A DNA stretch of 6,365 nt from an uncultured Eubacteriales bacterium (GCA_900552255.1 URZF01000092.1:1-6365); one strand, 5' to 3'. Counted from the first letter of the stretch, positions 1 through 6,321 are shown. A program made the numbers and translations. The notes: generated by a model not told the origin, from the letters alone.

Positions 1-56
1 ATCCTCCTGTCAACCGTCCGAAGAATTTCCTTCTTTATAATTTTTTTGCAAAGCAT

Positions 57-92
57 CTGTTATTTTCAAGGGATTTGTGTTAAAATGATAAT
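57..92 (+). promoter_or_regulatory. Putative sigma-A-type promoter for the rbfA operon
   Basis: Two overlapping -10 candidates lie in an AT-rich stretch about 90-100 bases before rbfA. GATAAT at 87-92 matches TATAAT at 5 of 6 positions and has TTTTCA (63-68, 4 of 6 against TTGACA) 18 bases upstream. TAAAAT at 81-86 is directly preceded by TGT (78-80), which would make an extended -10 element; its -35 (CTGTTA at 57-62) is poor. Either would give a leader of roughly 80-95 nt. This is a consensus match by eye. The cluster could also be read by transcription entering from the left of the window. A perfect TATAAT also occurs at 36-41 but has no acceptable -35 at normal spacing. Confidence 0.45.
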
Positions 93-110
93 GGGACGGA
101 AACGACAATA

Positions 111-167
111 CTCTTCCGCTGACATGCGGAGAAGAAAGGAAGGCCCGACTGCCCGCTCGGCGGGGCC
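111..167 (+). other. Structured 5' leader of rbfA: two GC-rich hairpins around an unused SD-like sequence
   Basis: Hairpin 1 pairs CCGC (116-119) with GCGG (126-129) around a 6-nt loop; T115-A130 and a T114-G131 wobble extend it. Hairpin 2 pairs CCCGC (152-156) with GCGGG (160-164) around the loop TCG; G151-C166 can extend it across a bulge. GGCCC (142-146) can alternatively pair with GGGCC (163-167) as an outer stem. Between the hairpins lies a purine-rich SD-like AAAGGAAGG (135-143), too far from the rbfA ATG at 183 to serve it directly. No T-run follows either hairpin, so neither looks like an intrinsic terminator. The rest of 1-182 shows no recognisable gene and no identifiable infB C-terminus. 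No known riboswitch or ribosomal-protein leader was recognised. Confidence 0.4.
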
Positions 168-182
168 GCATCATAAAAGAAA

Positions 183-569
183 ATGCCGAATTACAGACGG
201 ATGAGAATCAACGACGAGGTCACACGGGTGATCTCCGATGCCATAAGAGAGATCAAGGACCCAAGGGTCCGGGATGCGCTTATCACCATTACGAGCTGCG
301 ACGTATCCGGCGACCTGAAATATGCAAAAATTTATTTTTCCGTTTTCGGAACGGACAGCGAGGGAATCCGGGAAATCAAAAAGGGACTTTACAGTGCCGC
401 AGGCTTTCTGCGTCACGCGCTGGCGGAAAAAATCAACCTGCGCATCACGCCGGAGCTTTCCTTTGAATACGACGACGCCATGGAGCGCGGCGCGAGCATC
501 TCCGAGCTTCTTAAGAAAACGGCGCAGACAGACGATGTGGAACAGAAAGGAGAGGATGGAGATGAATAA
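183..569 (+). CDS. rbfA: 30S ribosome-binding factor A (RbfA)
   Basis: RbfA is a small cytoplasmic KH-fold protein that binds the 30S subunit during late assembly and helps mature the 5' end of 16S rRNA. The 128-residue protein has the normal family length and architecture: an N-terminal RxxRINDEV stretch (residues 5-13), the IKDPRV signature (24-29), a central beta strand with KYAKIYFS (47-54), the helix carrying the Ala-x-Gly kink of this KH variant (A72-A73-G74 in SAAGFLR), and the closing ITPELSFEYDDAMERG segment (88-103). The tail after residue 112 is acidic and probably disordered. The ATG at 183 fits family N-termini, and an in-frame TAA at 174 excludes a longer start. The sequence just upstream (AAAAGAAA) is a weak ribosome binding site, which is unusual for a gene of this class. 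The last 8 nt overlap the next gene. Confidence 0.95.
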   Translation: MPNYRRMRINDEVTRVISDAIREIKDPRVRDALITITSCDVSGDLKYAKIYFSVFGTDSEGIREIKKGLYSAAGFLRHALAEKINLRITPELSFEYDDAMERGASISELLKKTAQTDDVEQKGEDGDE

Positions 570-1533
570 CATCACCATACAGGGAATCTGCAAAATCCTG
601 ACGGGGCGAAACAATTTTCTTGTTTTCACCCATGAGAACCCGGACGCGGACACGATCGGCTCCTGCTTCGCGCTCATCGCGACGCTGCGCTCGCTCGGCA
701 AAACCGCATATCCCGCCTGCTGTGACCGGATCCCCGCCTCCCTCGCTTTCATGACCGAGGGCGAGCGCGAATTTCACATCGAAAACGCGCCCGCGGACTT
801 TACGCCGGAATATCGGATCAGCGTGGACGTCGCTTCGGCGGCGCAGCTCGGCATCTACCGCGATATGGCAAAAGACATCGACCTCGCGCTCGATCACCAT
901 GCAACGCATGAAAAATTCGCAAAATATTATTTCGACGATCCCAAAGCCTCCGCATGCGCCGAGATCCTATATCACATCATCGGCCGCCTTCTGAACGGTG
1001 AAATTCCGGAAAAGACGGCTTCCCTGCTCTATGCCGCGCTCGCGGCGGATACCGGCGGCTTCCGCTACGCAAACACCACGCCCGTAACGCACAAAATCGC
1101 GGCGAAGCTCATCGAGCGCGGAGCCAGCCACGCGGAAATCTGCCGCAATCTGTTTGAATGCAAATCCAAAACGGCGCTCGCCGCCGAGGCATTCGCCATG
1201 GCGAACGTCACCTATTTCTGCGGCGGCAAGATCTCTTATGTCAAAATCACAGGAGACGACAAGCGCGCGCACGGCTTCGAGGACGAGGATACATACGACG
1301 TCATCAACGTGATCCGGCGGGCAGACGGCGTCAAGATAGCCATTCTTGCGCGGGAAAAGGACGACGGCTCCTACAAAATCTCCACCCGCTCCGCATGTGA
1401 GATCGACGTCGCGAAAATCTGCTCGATCTTCGGCGGCGGCGGTCACGCGGGAGCGGCCGGATGCAGCGTGACGCCGGAGGAGGTCGACGGCGCCGTCGCG
1501 CGCATCATAAAGGAATGCGGCTTCGATGACTGA
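562..1533 (+). CDS. DHH/DHHA1 family phosphoesterase, NrnA-like (nanoRNase / pAp phosphatase type)
   Basis: This 323-residue protein has both domains of the bifunctional oligoribonuclease/pAp phosphatase group. The N-terminal DHH domain shows motif I FTHENPDAD (22-30; H24, D28, D30), motif II with D89 in ISVDVAS, the DHH triad itself (111-113, LDHHATHEKF) and motif IV with D163 in AADTGGFRYANT. These are the expected Mn-binding residues. The C-terminal DHHA1 domain ends in the substrate-binding glycine motif GGGGHAGAAG (291-300). Family members degrade 2-5 nt RNAs and dephosphorylate pAp in the cytoplasm; some act on cyclic-dinucleotide products instead, so the exact substrate is inferred. 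The ATG at 562 is preferred because AAAGGAG (546-552) sits 9 nt upstream; an in-frame ATG at 556 is too close. An open frame runs back to 322 but only shadows rbfA. The start overlaps the rbfA stop (ATGAATAA) and the end overlaps truB (ATGACTGA). Confidence 0.92.
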   Translation: MNNITIQGICKILTGRNNFLVFTHENPDADTIGSCFALIATLRSLGKTAYPACCDRIPASLAFMTEGEREFHIENAPADFTPEYRISVDVASAAQLGIYRDMAKDIDLALDHHATHEKFAKYYFDDPKASACAEILYHIIGRLLNGEIPEKTASLLYAALAADTGGFRYANTTPVTHKIAAKLIERGASHAEICRNLFECKSKTALAAEAFAMANVTYFCGGKISYVKITGDDKRAHGFEDEDTYDVINVIRRADGVKIAILAREKDDGSYKISTRSACEIDVAKICSIFGGGGHAGAAGCSVTPEEVDGAVARIIKECGFDD

Positions 1534-2428
1534 CGGTATCCTTCTCATCGATAAGCCGGAGGGTATGACCTCCTTCGACGTGGTCGCCCGCGTGCGCAGG
1601 CTCTATGGAACAAGACAGGTCGGCCACACGGGCACGCTCGACCCGCTCGCGACGGGTCTGCTCGCCGTGCTCGTCGGACGCGCCGTCAAGGCGTCCGACT
1701 TTCTCACGGAAAAGGACAAGGAATACCGCGCGGAGCTTCATCTCGGCATGACGACGGATACCGAGGACATCACGGGCGCCGTTCTCACGCGATGCGGCGA
1801 TATTCCTCCCAAGGAGACGGTGCTCTTCGCCGCCAAAAGCTTTGTCGGAGAAATCATGCAGACGCCGCCGATGTACAGCGCGCTGAAAGTAAACGGCGAA
1901 AAGCTCGTGGACCTCGCAAGACGCGGCATCACCGTCGAGCGCGAGGCGCGCCCCGTCGCCATCCGTTCTCTCGAAATCGACGGAGACGGCGCAGACTATA
2001 CGATGCGCGTCGTCTGCTCCAAGGGGACCTATATCCGCACGCTGTGCGCCGATATCGGAAAAGCGCTCGGCTGCGGCGGGGTGATGTCCTCGCTCAGACG
2101 CCTCAAAACGGGAGATTTTTCCCTTGCCGGTGCGCACACGCTGAAAGAAATCAAAAGCATGAGTGCGGAGGAGCGCGCTTCCCTGCTTTTGCCGACGGAA
2201 ACGCTCTTCCTATCGCTTCCGAAGGTCGTTCTGCCCGAATTTTATGAAAAGCTTGCCAAAAACGGCTGTGAAATCTATCAAAAGAAAATCGGGACGTCGT
2301 TCGGCGTCGGCACAAGGCTTCGCATCTGCGGAAAAGACGGCTTTTTCGCGGTCGGCGAGGCACGGGAATATCCGGAGGGCACCGCCGTAAAGCTGCTAAA
2401 GCGTTTTGATACGCCAGAATCGCCGTAA
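1526..2428 (+). CDS. truB: tRNA pseudouridine(55) synthase TruB
   Basis: TruB isomerises uridine 55 in the T-loop of nearly all tRNAs to pseudouridine and also acts as a tRNA folding chaperone. The 300-residue length is typical of Firmicutes TruB. The N-terminus has the family opening GILLIDKPEGMTSFDVV (4-20), then the catalytic motif GHTGTLDPLATG (33-44) with nucleophile D39, and KEYRAELHLG (65-74) with the base-stacking Tyr67. MYSALKVNG (116-124) and KGTYIRTL (166-173, containing the conserved Arg171) complete the active site. A small C-terminal PUA-like domain follows (about 235-293). AAAGGA (1509-1514) lies 11 nt before the ATG. The start overlaps the DHH gene by 8 nt, consistent with coupled translation. 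One oddity is GEKLVDLAR (124-132), where many homologues have KLY followed by an acidic residue; Val here replaces the usual Tyr. All catalytic residues are present, so activity is expected. Confidence 0.96.
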   Translation: MTDGILLIDKPEGMTSFDVVARVRRLYGTRQVGHTGTLDPLATGLLAVLVGRAVKASDFLTEKDKEYRAELHLGMTTDTEDITGAVLTRCGDIPPKETVLFAAKSFVGEIMQTPPMYSALKVNGEKLVDLARRGITVEREARPVAIRSLEIDGDGADYTMRVVCSKGTYIRTLCADIGKALGCGGVMSSLRRLKTGDFSLAGAHTLKEIKSMSAEERASLLLPTETLFLSLPKVVLPEFYEKLAKNGCEIYQKKIGTSFGVGTRLRICGKDGFFAVGEAREYPEGTAVKLLKRFDTPESP

Positions 2429-2534
2429 ATTCCCCGCGGCGGTGCCGCACGATGACAGAAAGCAGCTTTCCAAATACGCCGCAAAAGCCGGCAAAAAAAG
2501 TCAAGCGGAGGTGCGGGAGCTCCCGCAGCATCAT
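2429..2534 (+). promoter_or_regulatory. truB-GNAT spacer with SD sequence and 16-nt palindrome before the start codon
   Basis: This 106-nt gap has no clear promoter or terminator. Near its end GGAGGT (2507-2512) is a near-perfect Shine-Dalgarno sequence, but it lies 22 nt before the GNAT ATG (2535). The interval is filled by the perfect palindrome TGCGGGAGCTCCCGCA (2512-2527), which can fold as a 6-bp GC-rich stem with an AGCT loop. Folded, it would bring the SD to about 7 nt from the ATG. A smaller hairpin, GCGGC-GGT-GCCGC, sits at 2436-2448. The GNAT reading frame stays open across the whole gap, but no start there has a good ribosome binding site. The effect on translation is inferred. Confidence 0.45.
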
Positions 2535-2978
2535 ATGGAACCGAATCTGAAAATCCGAAAAATCAAGCCGGAAGAGACCGACGGGGTCACAAATCTCGCC
2601 CTCTCGGTCTTTATGGAATTTGAAGCGCCGGACTATTCCGCGGAAGGTGTCCGTGCCTTCAAAGCCTTTCTTTCCGACCGGGAAATGCTCTCCCTTTTCA
2701 CGATATACGGCGCATTTGAAAACGGAACGCCGATCGGGATGCTCGCCGTCCGGGACGGCGTACATATTTCTCTCTTTTTCGTCGACGGACGGCATCACCG
2801 CAAAGGCGTCGGAACGGCGCTTTTCCGGCACTTTCTGTCGGAGGTCCGTCCGAGCGCCGTCACCGTGAACGCGGCGCCGTTCGCGCTTCCCTTTTATCGG
2901 CATTTGGGCTTCGTTCAAACAGGCTTGGAAGCGCTCGAAAACGGAATCCGCTATACGCCTATGCTCTATCGGAACTAA
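2535..2978 (+). CDS. GNAT family N-acetyltransferase
   Basis: The 147-residue protein is a single GNAT domain, which transfers an acetyl group from acetyl-CoA to an amine; the substrate cannot be read from the sequence. It opens with LKIRKIKPEE (5-14) and the helix LSVFMEFEAPDYSAEG (23-38), a pattern shared by a group of uncharacterised clostridial GNATs. Motif A runs from HISLFFVDGRHHRKGVGTAL (77-96), with the acetyl-CoA pyrophosphate-binding R/Q-x-x-G-x-G/A signature as RKGVG (89-93). Motif B follows with VTVNAAPFALPFYRHLGF (109-126). The ATG at 2535 fits the domain boundary. A GTG at 2511 or a TTG at 2406 would add an N-terminal extension, but neither has a convincing SD. It lies 106 nt after truB and 20 nt before the PHP gene, so it is probably in the same transcription unit. 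The usual ribF does not follow truB here. Confidence 0.85.
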   Translation: MEPNLKIRKIKPEETDGVTNLALSVFMEFEAPDYSAEGVRAFKAFLSDREMLSLFTIYGAFENGTPIGMLAVRDGVHISLFFVDGRHHRKGVGTALFRHFLSEVRPSAVTVNAAPFALPFYRHLGFVQTGLEALENGIRYTPMLYRN

Positions 2979-2998
2979 AAGCCAAAAGGATAAAACAA

Positions 2999-3805
2999 AT
3001 GTATAAAGACGCTCACATCCACACCACCGTCAGCCATGACGGGAAATCCTCCGTTATGGAATATATCGCCGCGGCGCCGGGCAAAAACGTCGATGAGATC
3101 ACGCTCACCGAGCATTACGACGACTACGAGGGAATCGAAACAAAGCTCCGGACGCTGGACGTCGCCGCATATGCCGCGGAATATGAAAGAATACGCGGCA
3201 TGACCGATTTCCCCGTCAATTTCGGCATCGAGATCGGTCTCCGTCCGGAATGCGCCGAGCGCACAAAAAGGATGGCGGAAAGCTATCCCTTTGATTTCAT
3301 CATCGGCTCCTCGCACATCACGGCAGGCAAAGATATGGCATACGATCCCTCTTTTTTTCATGAGCGCACACGGAAAGAGGCCTACATGGTCTATTTCAAT
3401 GAGGTATTGGAAAACATCAAAATTTATGATATCTTCGACGTATACGGTCATCTCGATTATGTGGTGAGATACGGAGGATATCCGCAGAAAAAGCTCGACT
3501 ACGCCGAATTTTCCGAAATCTTGGATGAAATCTTCCGCGCCCTCATCCGCCGGGACAAGGGAATCGAAATCAACACCTCGGGAATCCGGTACGGGCTCGG
3601 TACGTTCTGCCCGAACCGCGAGCTTTTGAAGCGTTATCTCGAGCTTGGCGGAAAAATCATAACGCTCGGCTCCGATGCGCACCGCGCGGAGGACCTCGCC
3701 GCCGATTTCGGGAATGCGATAGAGCTGCTGAAAAGCTTAGGGGTAAAAGAGATCGCCGTATTCCGGAAACGGCAGCCGGAATGGATTTCGCTGCGGGAAT
3801 TTTGA
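2999..3805 (+). CDS. PHP-domain phosphatase, histidinol-phosphatase (HisJ/HisK) family
   Basis: This 268-residue protein is a complete PHP metallophosphoesterase fold of the size of the bacterial monofunctional histidinol phosphatases. Metal ligands are visible in order: DAHIHTTVSHDG (4-15; H6, H8), TEHYD (37-41; H39), FGIEIGLR (75-82; E78), GSSHI (103-107; H106), GHLDYVVRY (150-158; H151, D153) and LGSDAHRAED (223-232; D226, H228). The family removes phosphate from L-histidinol phosphate, using a three-metal site. No his genes are present, and many family members next to unrelated genes have unproven substrates, so histidinol phosphate is only the default guess. AAAGGA (2985-2990) stands 8 nt before the ATG. 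The gene follows the GNAT stop by 20 nt and is directly followed by a terminator, making it the last gene of the plus-strand unit. Confidence 0.88.
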   Translation: MYKDAHIHTTVSHDGKSSVMEYIAAAPGKNVDEITLTEHYDDYEGIETKLRTLDVAAYAAEYERIRGMTDFPVNFGIEIGLRPECAERTKRMAESYPFDFIIGSSHITAGKDMAYDPSFFHERTRKEAYMVYFNEVLENIKIYDIFDVYGHLDYVVRYGGYPQKKLDYAEFSEILDEIFRALIRRDKGIEINTSGIRYGLGTFCPNRELLKRYLELGGKIITLGSDAHRAEDLAADFGNAIELLKSLGVKEIAVFRKRQPEWISLREF

Positions 3806-3815
3806 CGGAAGCTCG

Positions 3816-3858
3816 AAAGGGAGCATCGAAAATGCGATGCTCCCTTTTGTTTTATTTT
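3816..3858 (+). terminator. Strong rho-independent terminator, possibly bidirectional
   Basis: GGGAGCATCG (3819-3828) pairs perfectly with CGATGCTCCC (3835-3844) around the 6-nt loop AAAATG. AAA (3816-3818) and TTT (3845-3847) can add three A-U pairs. A T-rich tract, TTTTGTTTTATTTT, follows at 3845-3858. It begins 11 nt after the PHP stop codon, so it ends the rbfA-to-PHP unit. The convergent gerB gene ends at 3878, so the same hairpin can act on minus-strand transcripts, although there only CTTTC follows the stem and that direction should be weaker. Confidence 0.92.
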
Positions 3859-3877
3859 ATGGCAAAGCATAGATAAG

Positions 3878-4879
3878 TCATTTCCCGCGCAAGCGAAGAG
3901 GCTCCGTCCGCCGCCGTGTCCTTATGAGCGGCAGAAGATTCAAGAGGACAGGCAGCAGAAATTCGACCCATATGAAGACGGTGTCAAGCCGAAACCGCGC
4001 GATAAGCATACTGTTTTCCGTCAGGGCGAGCATCGACACGGCTGTCGCTGCAAAAAGCACAGAATAGGCAATGCGCATTCCCCTCCTTGCGTTTTCCGCC
4101 ACAAGGTCTGCGTAAATGCCGACAAGCACGGACAGGCGGACGATATGGAGCATCCAAATGAAAAGGCGCAGGAACAGGTCTGCGGCGCCGAAGGAAAACA
4201 GCGTAAAATAAACATAGACAAGCGAGGCCGCGGCGGCCGCGGACACCATGATCCGCACAAGATACGCGCCCCTGTTCGCCGGCGGCTCGCTTCCGACGCG
4301 CATCGCGTCGGAAATTCCGTCGTCGCCGGAGGTAAGCGTTTTGGAGGCGAGAAAGAAAACAGGCGCCGCGGAAACGCAGGACAGCACGCCGGAGACATCG
4401 AAATCCCCCGCCGAAAGCGTCAGTGTGAAATCCCCGAAGGGGCGGATCAAAAGCATCGGCACAAGCAGAAACGGGACAAGCTCCGAAAATCTTCCCACCG
4501 CCGTCATCCCGTGGACTACGGCAAAAACCGCGCAGATGCAGACCGTCAAAAAAATCACCCACCAAGGCAAAAAACGGCTCAGACGCTGAACGGATTCACT
4601 GAAAAAAACCGCAGTCCGCGTCATCTGGAATACGGACAATACGAGAAAAAGGCCGGTAAATACAGTTCCCGCCGCGCCCGGAGCATAAGCGCCAACAAAA
4701 TCGGAAAGTCCCGTCCGGCGCTGGGAAAGTCCTCTCAGACAAAGCACCGCAAACACGGAAAAAACGGCAAACTGCGCGGTCACCGCGTAATAACTCGTTA
4801 TATTAAAAAGGAAGAAGCCGGAAAGCAGGTAAGAAAACGTCAGAAAAAAGAGCTGAACCGGCGTGATATGCGTTTTCAC
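3878..4879 (-). CDS. Spore germination permease subunit, GerB family (GerAB-like)
   Basis: GerB proteins are APC-superfamily integral membrane proteins of the spore inner membrane that, with GerA and GerC subunits, form nutrient germinant receptors. The 333-residue sequence is almost entirely hydrophobic, with about ten predicted membrane segments, roughly at residues 10-26, 31-50, 68-86, 105-123, 131-149, 163-180, 206-229, 234-258, 268-287 and 299-318. The family-like HGMTAVGRFSELVPFLLVP (123-141) follows segment 4, and an Arg-rich tail closes the protein. It is about 30 residues shorter than Bacillus subtilis GerAB; the loop around segments 7-8 is compact. The start is a GTG that overlaps the gerA TGA as GTGA, with GGAGG (4890-4894 on this strand) 10 nt upstream. 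Assignment leans on the gerA neighbour as well as topology, since sequence conservation in this family is low. Confidence 0.85.
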   Translation of the reverse strand: MKTHITPVQLFFLTFSYLLSGFFLFNITSYYAVTAQFAVFSVFAVLCLRGLSQRRTGLSDFVGAYAPGAAGTVFTGLFLVLSVFQMTRTAVFFSESVQRLSRFLPWWVIFLTVCICAVFAVVHGMTAVGRFSELVPFLLVPMLLIRPFGDFTLTLSAGDFDVSGVLSCVSAAPVFFLASKTLTSGDDGISDAMRVGSEPPANRGAYLVRIMVSAAAAASLVYVYFTLFSFGAADLFLRLFIWMLHIVRLSVLVGIYADLVAENARRGMRIAYSVLFAATAVSMLALTENSMLIARFRLDTVFIWVEFLLPVLLNLLPLIRTRRRTEPLRLRGK

Positions 4880-6321
4880 TTTTTATCCCCCTCCGTGCGG
4901 ATGATGGATTTTCGCGAGATCGACACCGGGATCCGCTTCATCGCCCAAAGCGGCGCCATCAAAAGGAAATCCTTGAGGCCGGAAAAGTCCACCGGCGCAA
5001 ACGGCGAAAAATACGGAACGCCGGCGGAGCTTTTCATGCACATGTGCAAAAGCGAAATCACGATCGCCGCAAAAAATCCAAAAAGGCCGAACACGCCGGA
5101 AACGACGATCATGAGGAACCGGTACAGGATATTGGAATTCATATACGGCGGAACGATAAAATTGCAGACCGCAGCGAGCGCGACGACGATAAGCACGGGC
5201 GCCGAGGCGATCCCCGCCTCGATCGCGCTGTCGCCGAGGATCAGCGAGCCGACAAGTCCGACCGCGGAGCCGACCGCCTTCGGCATTCTTAGGCCGACCT
5301 CGCGCACCACCTCAAAAAGCAAAAAGATGATGATCACCTCCCAAAAAAGCGAAAACGGGAGCGAATTTCTCGCCTTTTCCACCATTGAGATCATATATTC
5401 CGGCAAAAGCTCGCGGTGCCTGACGAAAAGCGCGACGAACAGTGCCGGCAGATACAGAGCGATCAGAAAGGAAAAGAAGCGGATGATCCTGATAAATGTG
5501 GCGTACCATGGACTTTTTGAGTAATCCTCCGCCACCTGAAACGCCTCGCAAAAAAGATACGGCACCGTCAAAACGACGGGAGAGCCGTCCACAAGCACCG
5601 CGACCCTGCCCTCCAGCAGCTTCGCCGCCACCTTGTCCGGACGTTCGGAGTTGCCGACCGTCGGATACAGCGGCATTTTGCCGTCCTGGATAAAGATCTC
5701 GACATAGCCGGAATCGAGAATCGCGTCCGTTTTGATATCGGAAATCCGCCTGCACACCTCGTCGACGGTCTTTTGGTCTGCAATTCCGTCGATATACATG
5801 ACGGCGACATCCGTTCCGGATACGCTTCCCACGGTCATGCTTTTCTTTTTGAGACGCGAGGTGTGGAGCCTCCTGCGCAGCAGCATGGCGTTGTTTTCGG
5901 CGCTTTCGGTAAAGCCCTCGTGCGGACCGCGGATGACGTTTTCCGTCTCCGGCTCGGAGGTCGAGCGCCCCTCTTCGTTCTTCGTAAAGACCGATATCCC
6001 GTAACCGCTCTCATAGCCGTCATAAAACACCACCGCGTTGCCGGCGAGAATCGCCTGCTCCGCGGCGGCAAAATCCGCCAGTTCCTCCACCTTGACGTTG
6101 GTGATAACCGATTCCAACGGAAATTTCGCCGTGCCGTTTTCATAGGCATAGGATATAGGTTCGATCACGTATTTATTGATCATCGACTTCGAGCTGTAAT
6201 TGCTGATATAAGCGATGAAAATCCGATTTTCCCCATAGACAAGCTCCCGGAAGGAAAAATCGCTCATATCGGCAAACACGCCCGAAAACTCATTTTTGAC
6301 AGCATCGTATCTTGTCTGCAT
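4876..6321 (-). CDS. Spore germination protein, GerA family (GerAA-like)
   Basis: GerA-type proteins are the A subunits of germinant receptors in the spore inner membrane. The 481 residues match the usual family length (about 480). A soluble N-terminal region (1-270) contains the hallmark IRGPHEGFTESAENN (130-144), the second subdomain from DVAVMYIDGI (171-180) and SERPDKVAAKLLEGRVAVLV (225-244), then EDYSKSPWYATFIRIIRF (265-282). The C-terminal membrane region has segments at about 283-301, 325-340, 350-366, 374-391 and 402-425, including FEVVREVGLRMP (336-347) and ILGDSAIEAGIASAP (361-375). VPYFSPFAP (435-443) marks the conserved cytoplasmic tail. The ATG has GGGAAAGGA (6328-6336) 6 nt upstream. 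Only 44 nt upstream are visible, with no obvious sporulation (sigma-G) promoter. EDYS replaces the more common EDYY. gerB follows with a 4-nt overlap; no GerC lipoprotein gene follows. Confidence 0.95.
   Translation of the reverse strand: MQTRYDAVKNEFSGVFADMSDFSFRELVYGENRIFIAYISNYSSKSMINKYVIEPISYAYENGTAKFPLESVITNVKVEELADFAAAEQAILAGNAVVFYDGYESGYGISVFTKNEEGRSTSEPETENVIRGPHEGFTESAENNAMLLRRRLHTSRLKKKSMTVGSVSGTDVAVMYIDGIADQKTVDEVCRRISDIKTDAILDSGYVEIFIQDGKMPLYPTVGNSERPDKVAAKLLEGRVAVLVDGSPVVLTVPYLFCEAFQVAEDYSKSPWYATFIRIIRFFSFLIALYLPALFVALFVRHRELLPEYMISMVEKARNSLPFSLFWEVIIIFLLFEVVREVGLRMPKAVGSAVGLVGSLILGDSAIEAGIASAPVLIVVALAAVCNFIVPPYMNSNILYRFLMIVVSGVFGLFGFFAAIVISLLHMCMKSSAGVPYFSPFAPVDFSGLKDFLLMAPLWAMKRIPVSISRKSIIRTEGDKK

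Noticed and set aside
36..41. Perfect TATAAT as the main promoter -10
   Set aside because: No acceptable -35 element lies 16-18 nt upstream, and it is followed by a T-run. The candidates at 81-92 fit better.
85..204. Small frame starting MIMGRKRQYSS within the rbfA leader
   Set aside because: It overlaps the putative promoter and the start of rbfA, has a poorly spaced SD and an Arg/Lys-rich sequence typical of random GC-rich frames.
322..561. N-terminal extension of the DHH phosphoesterase frame into rbfA
   Set aside because: The extension is a low-complexity Arg/Ser-rich shadow of rbfA, while the ATG at 562 has a well-spaced SD and matches family N-termini.
2436..2448. GCGGC-GGT-GCCGC hairpin as a truB terminator
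   Set aside because: The stem is only 5 bp and no T-tract follows, so transcription probably continues into the GNAT gene.
2975..3682. Minus-strand frame of 235 codons opposite the PHP gene
   Set aside because: No motif is visible, and the plus strand carries all PHP metal ligands in order with a good ribosome binding site.
4145..5524. Long open plus-strand frame of 459 codons antisense to the gerA/gerB genes
   Set aside because: Its product is dominated by Lys, Arg and His with low-complexity stretches and no domain. It arises because the GC-ending codons of the two membrane proteins on the other strand rarely give stops. The opposite strand encodes two recognisable proteins with good ribosome binding sites.
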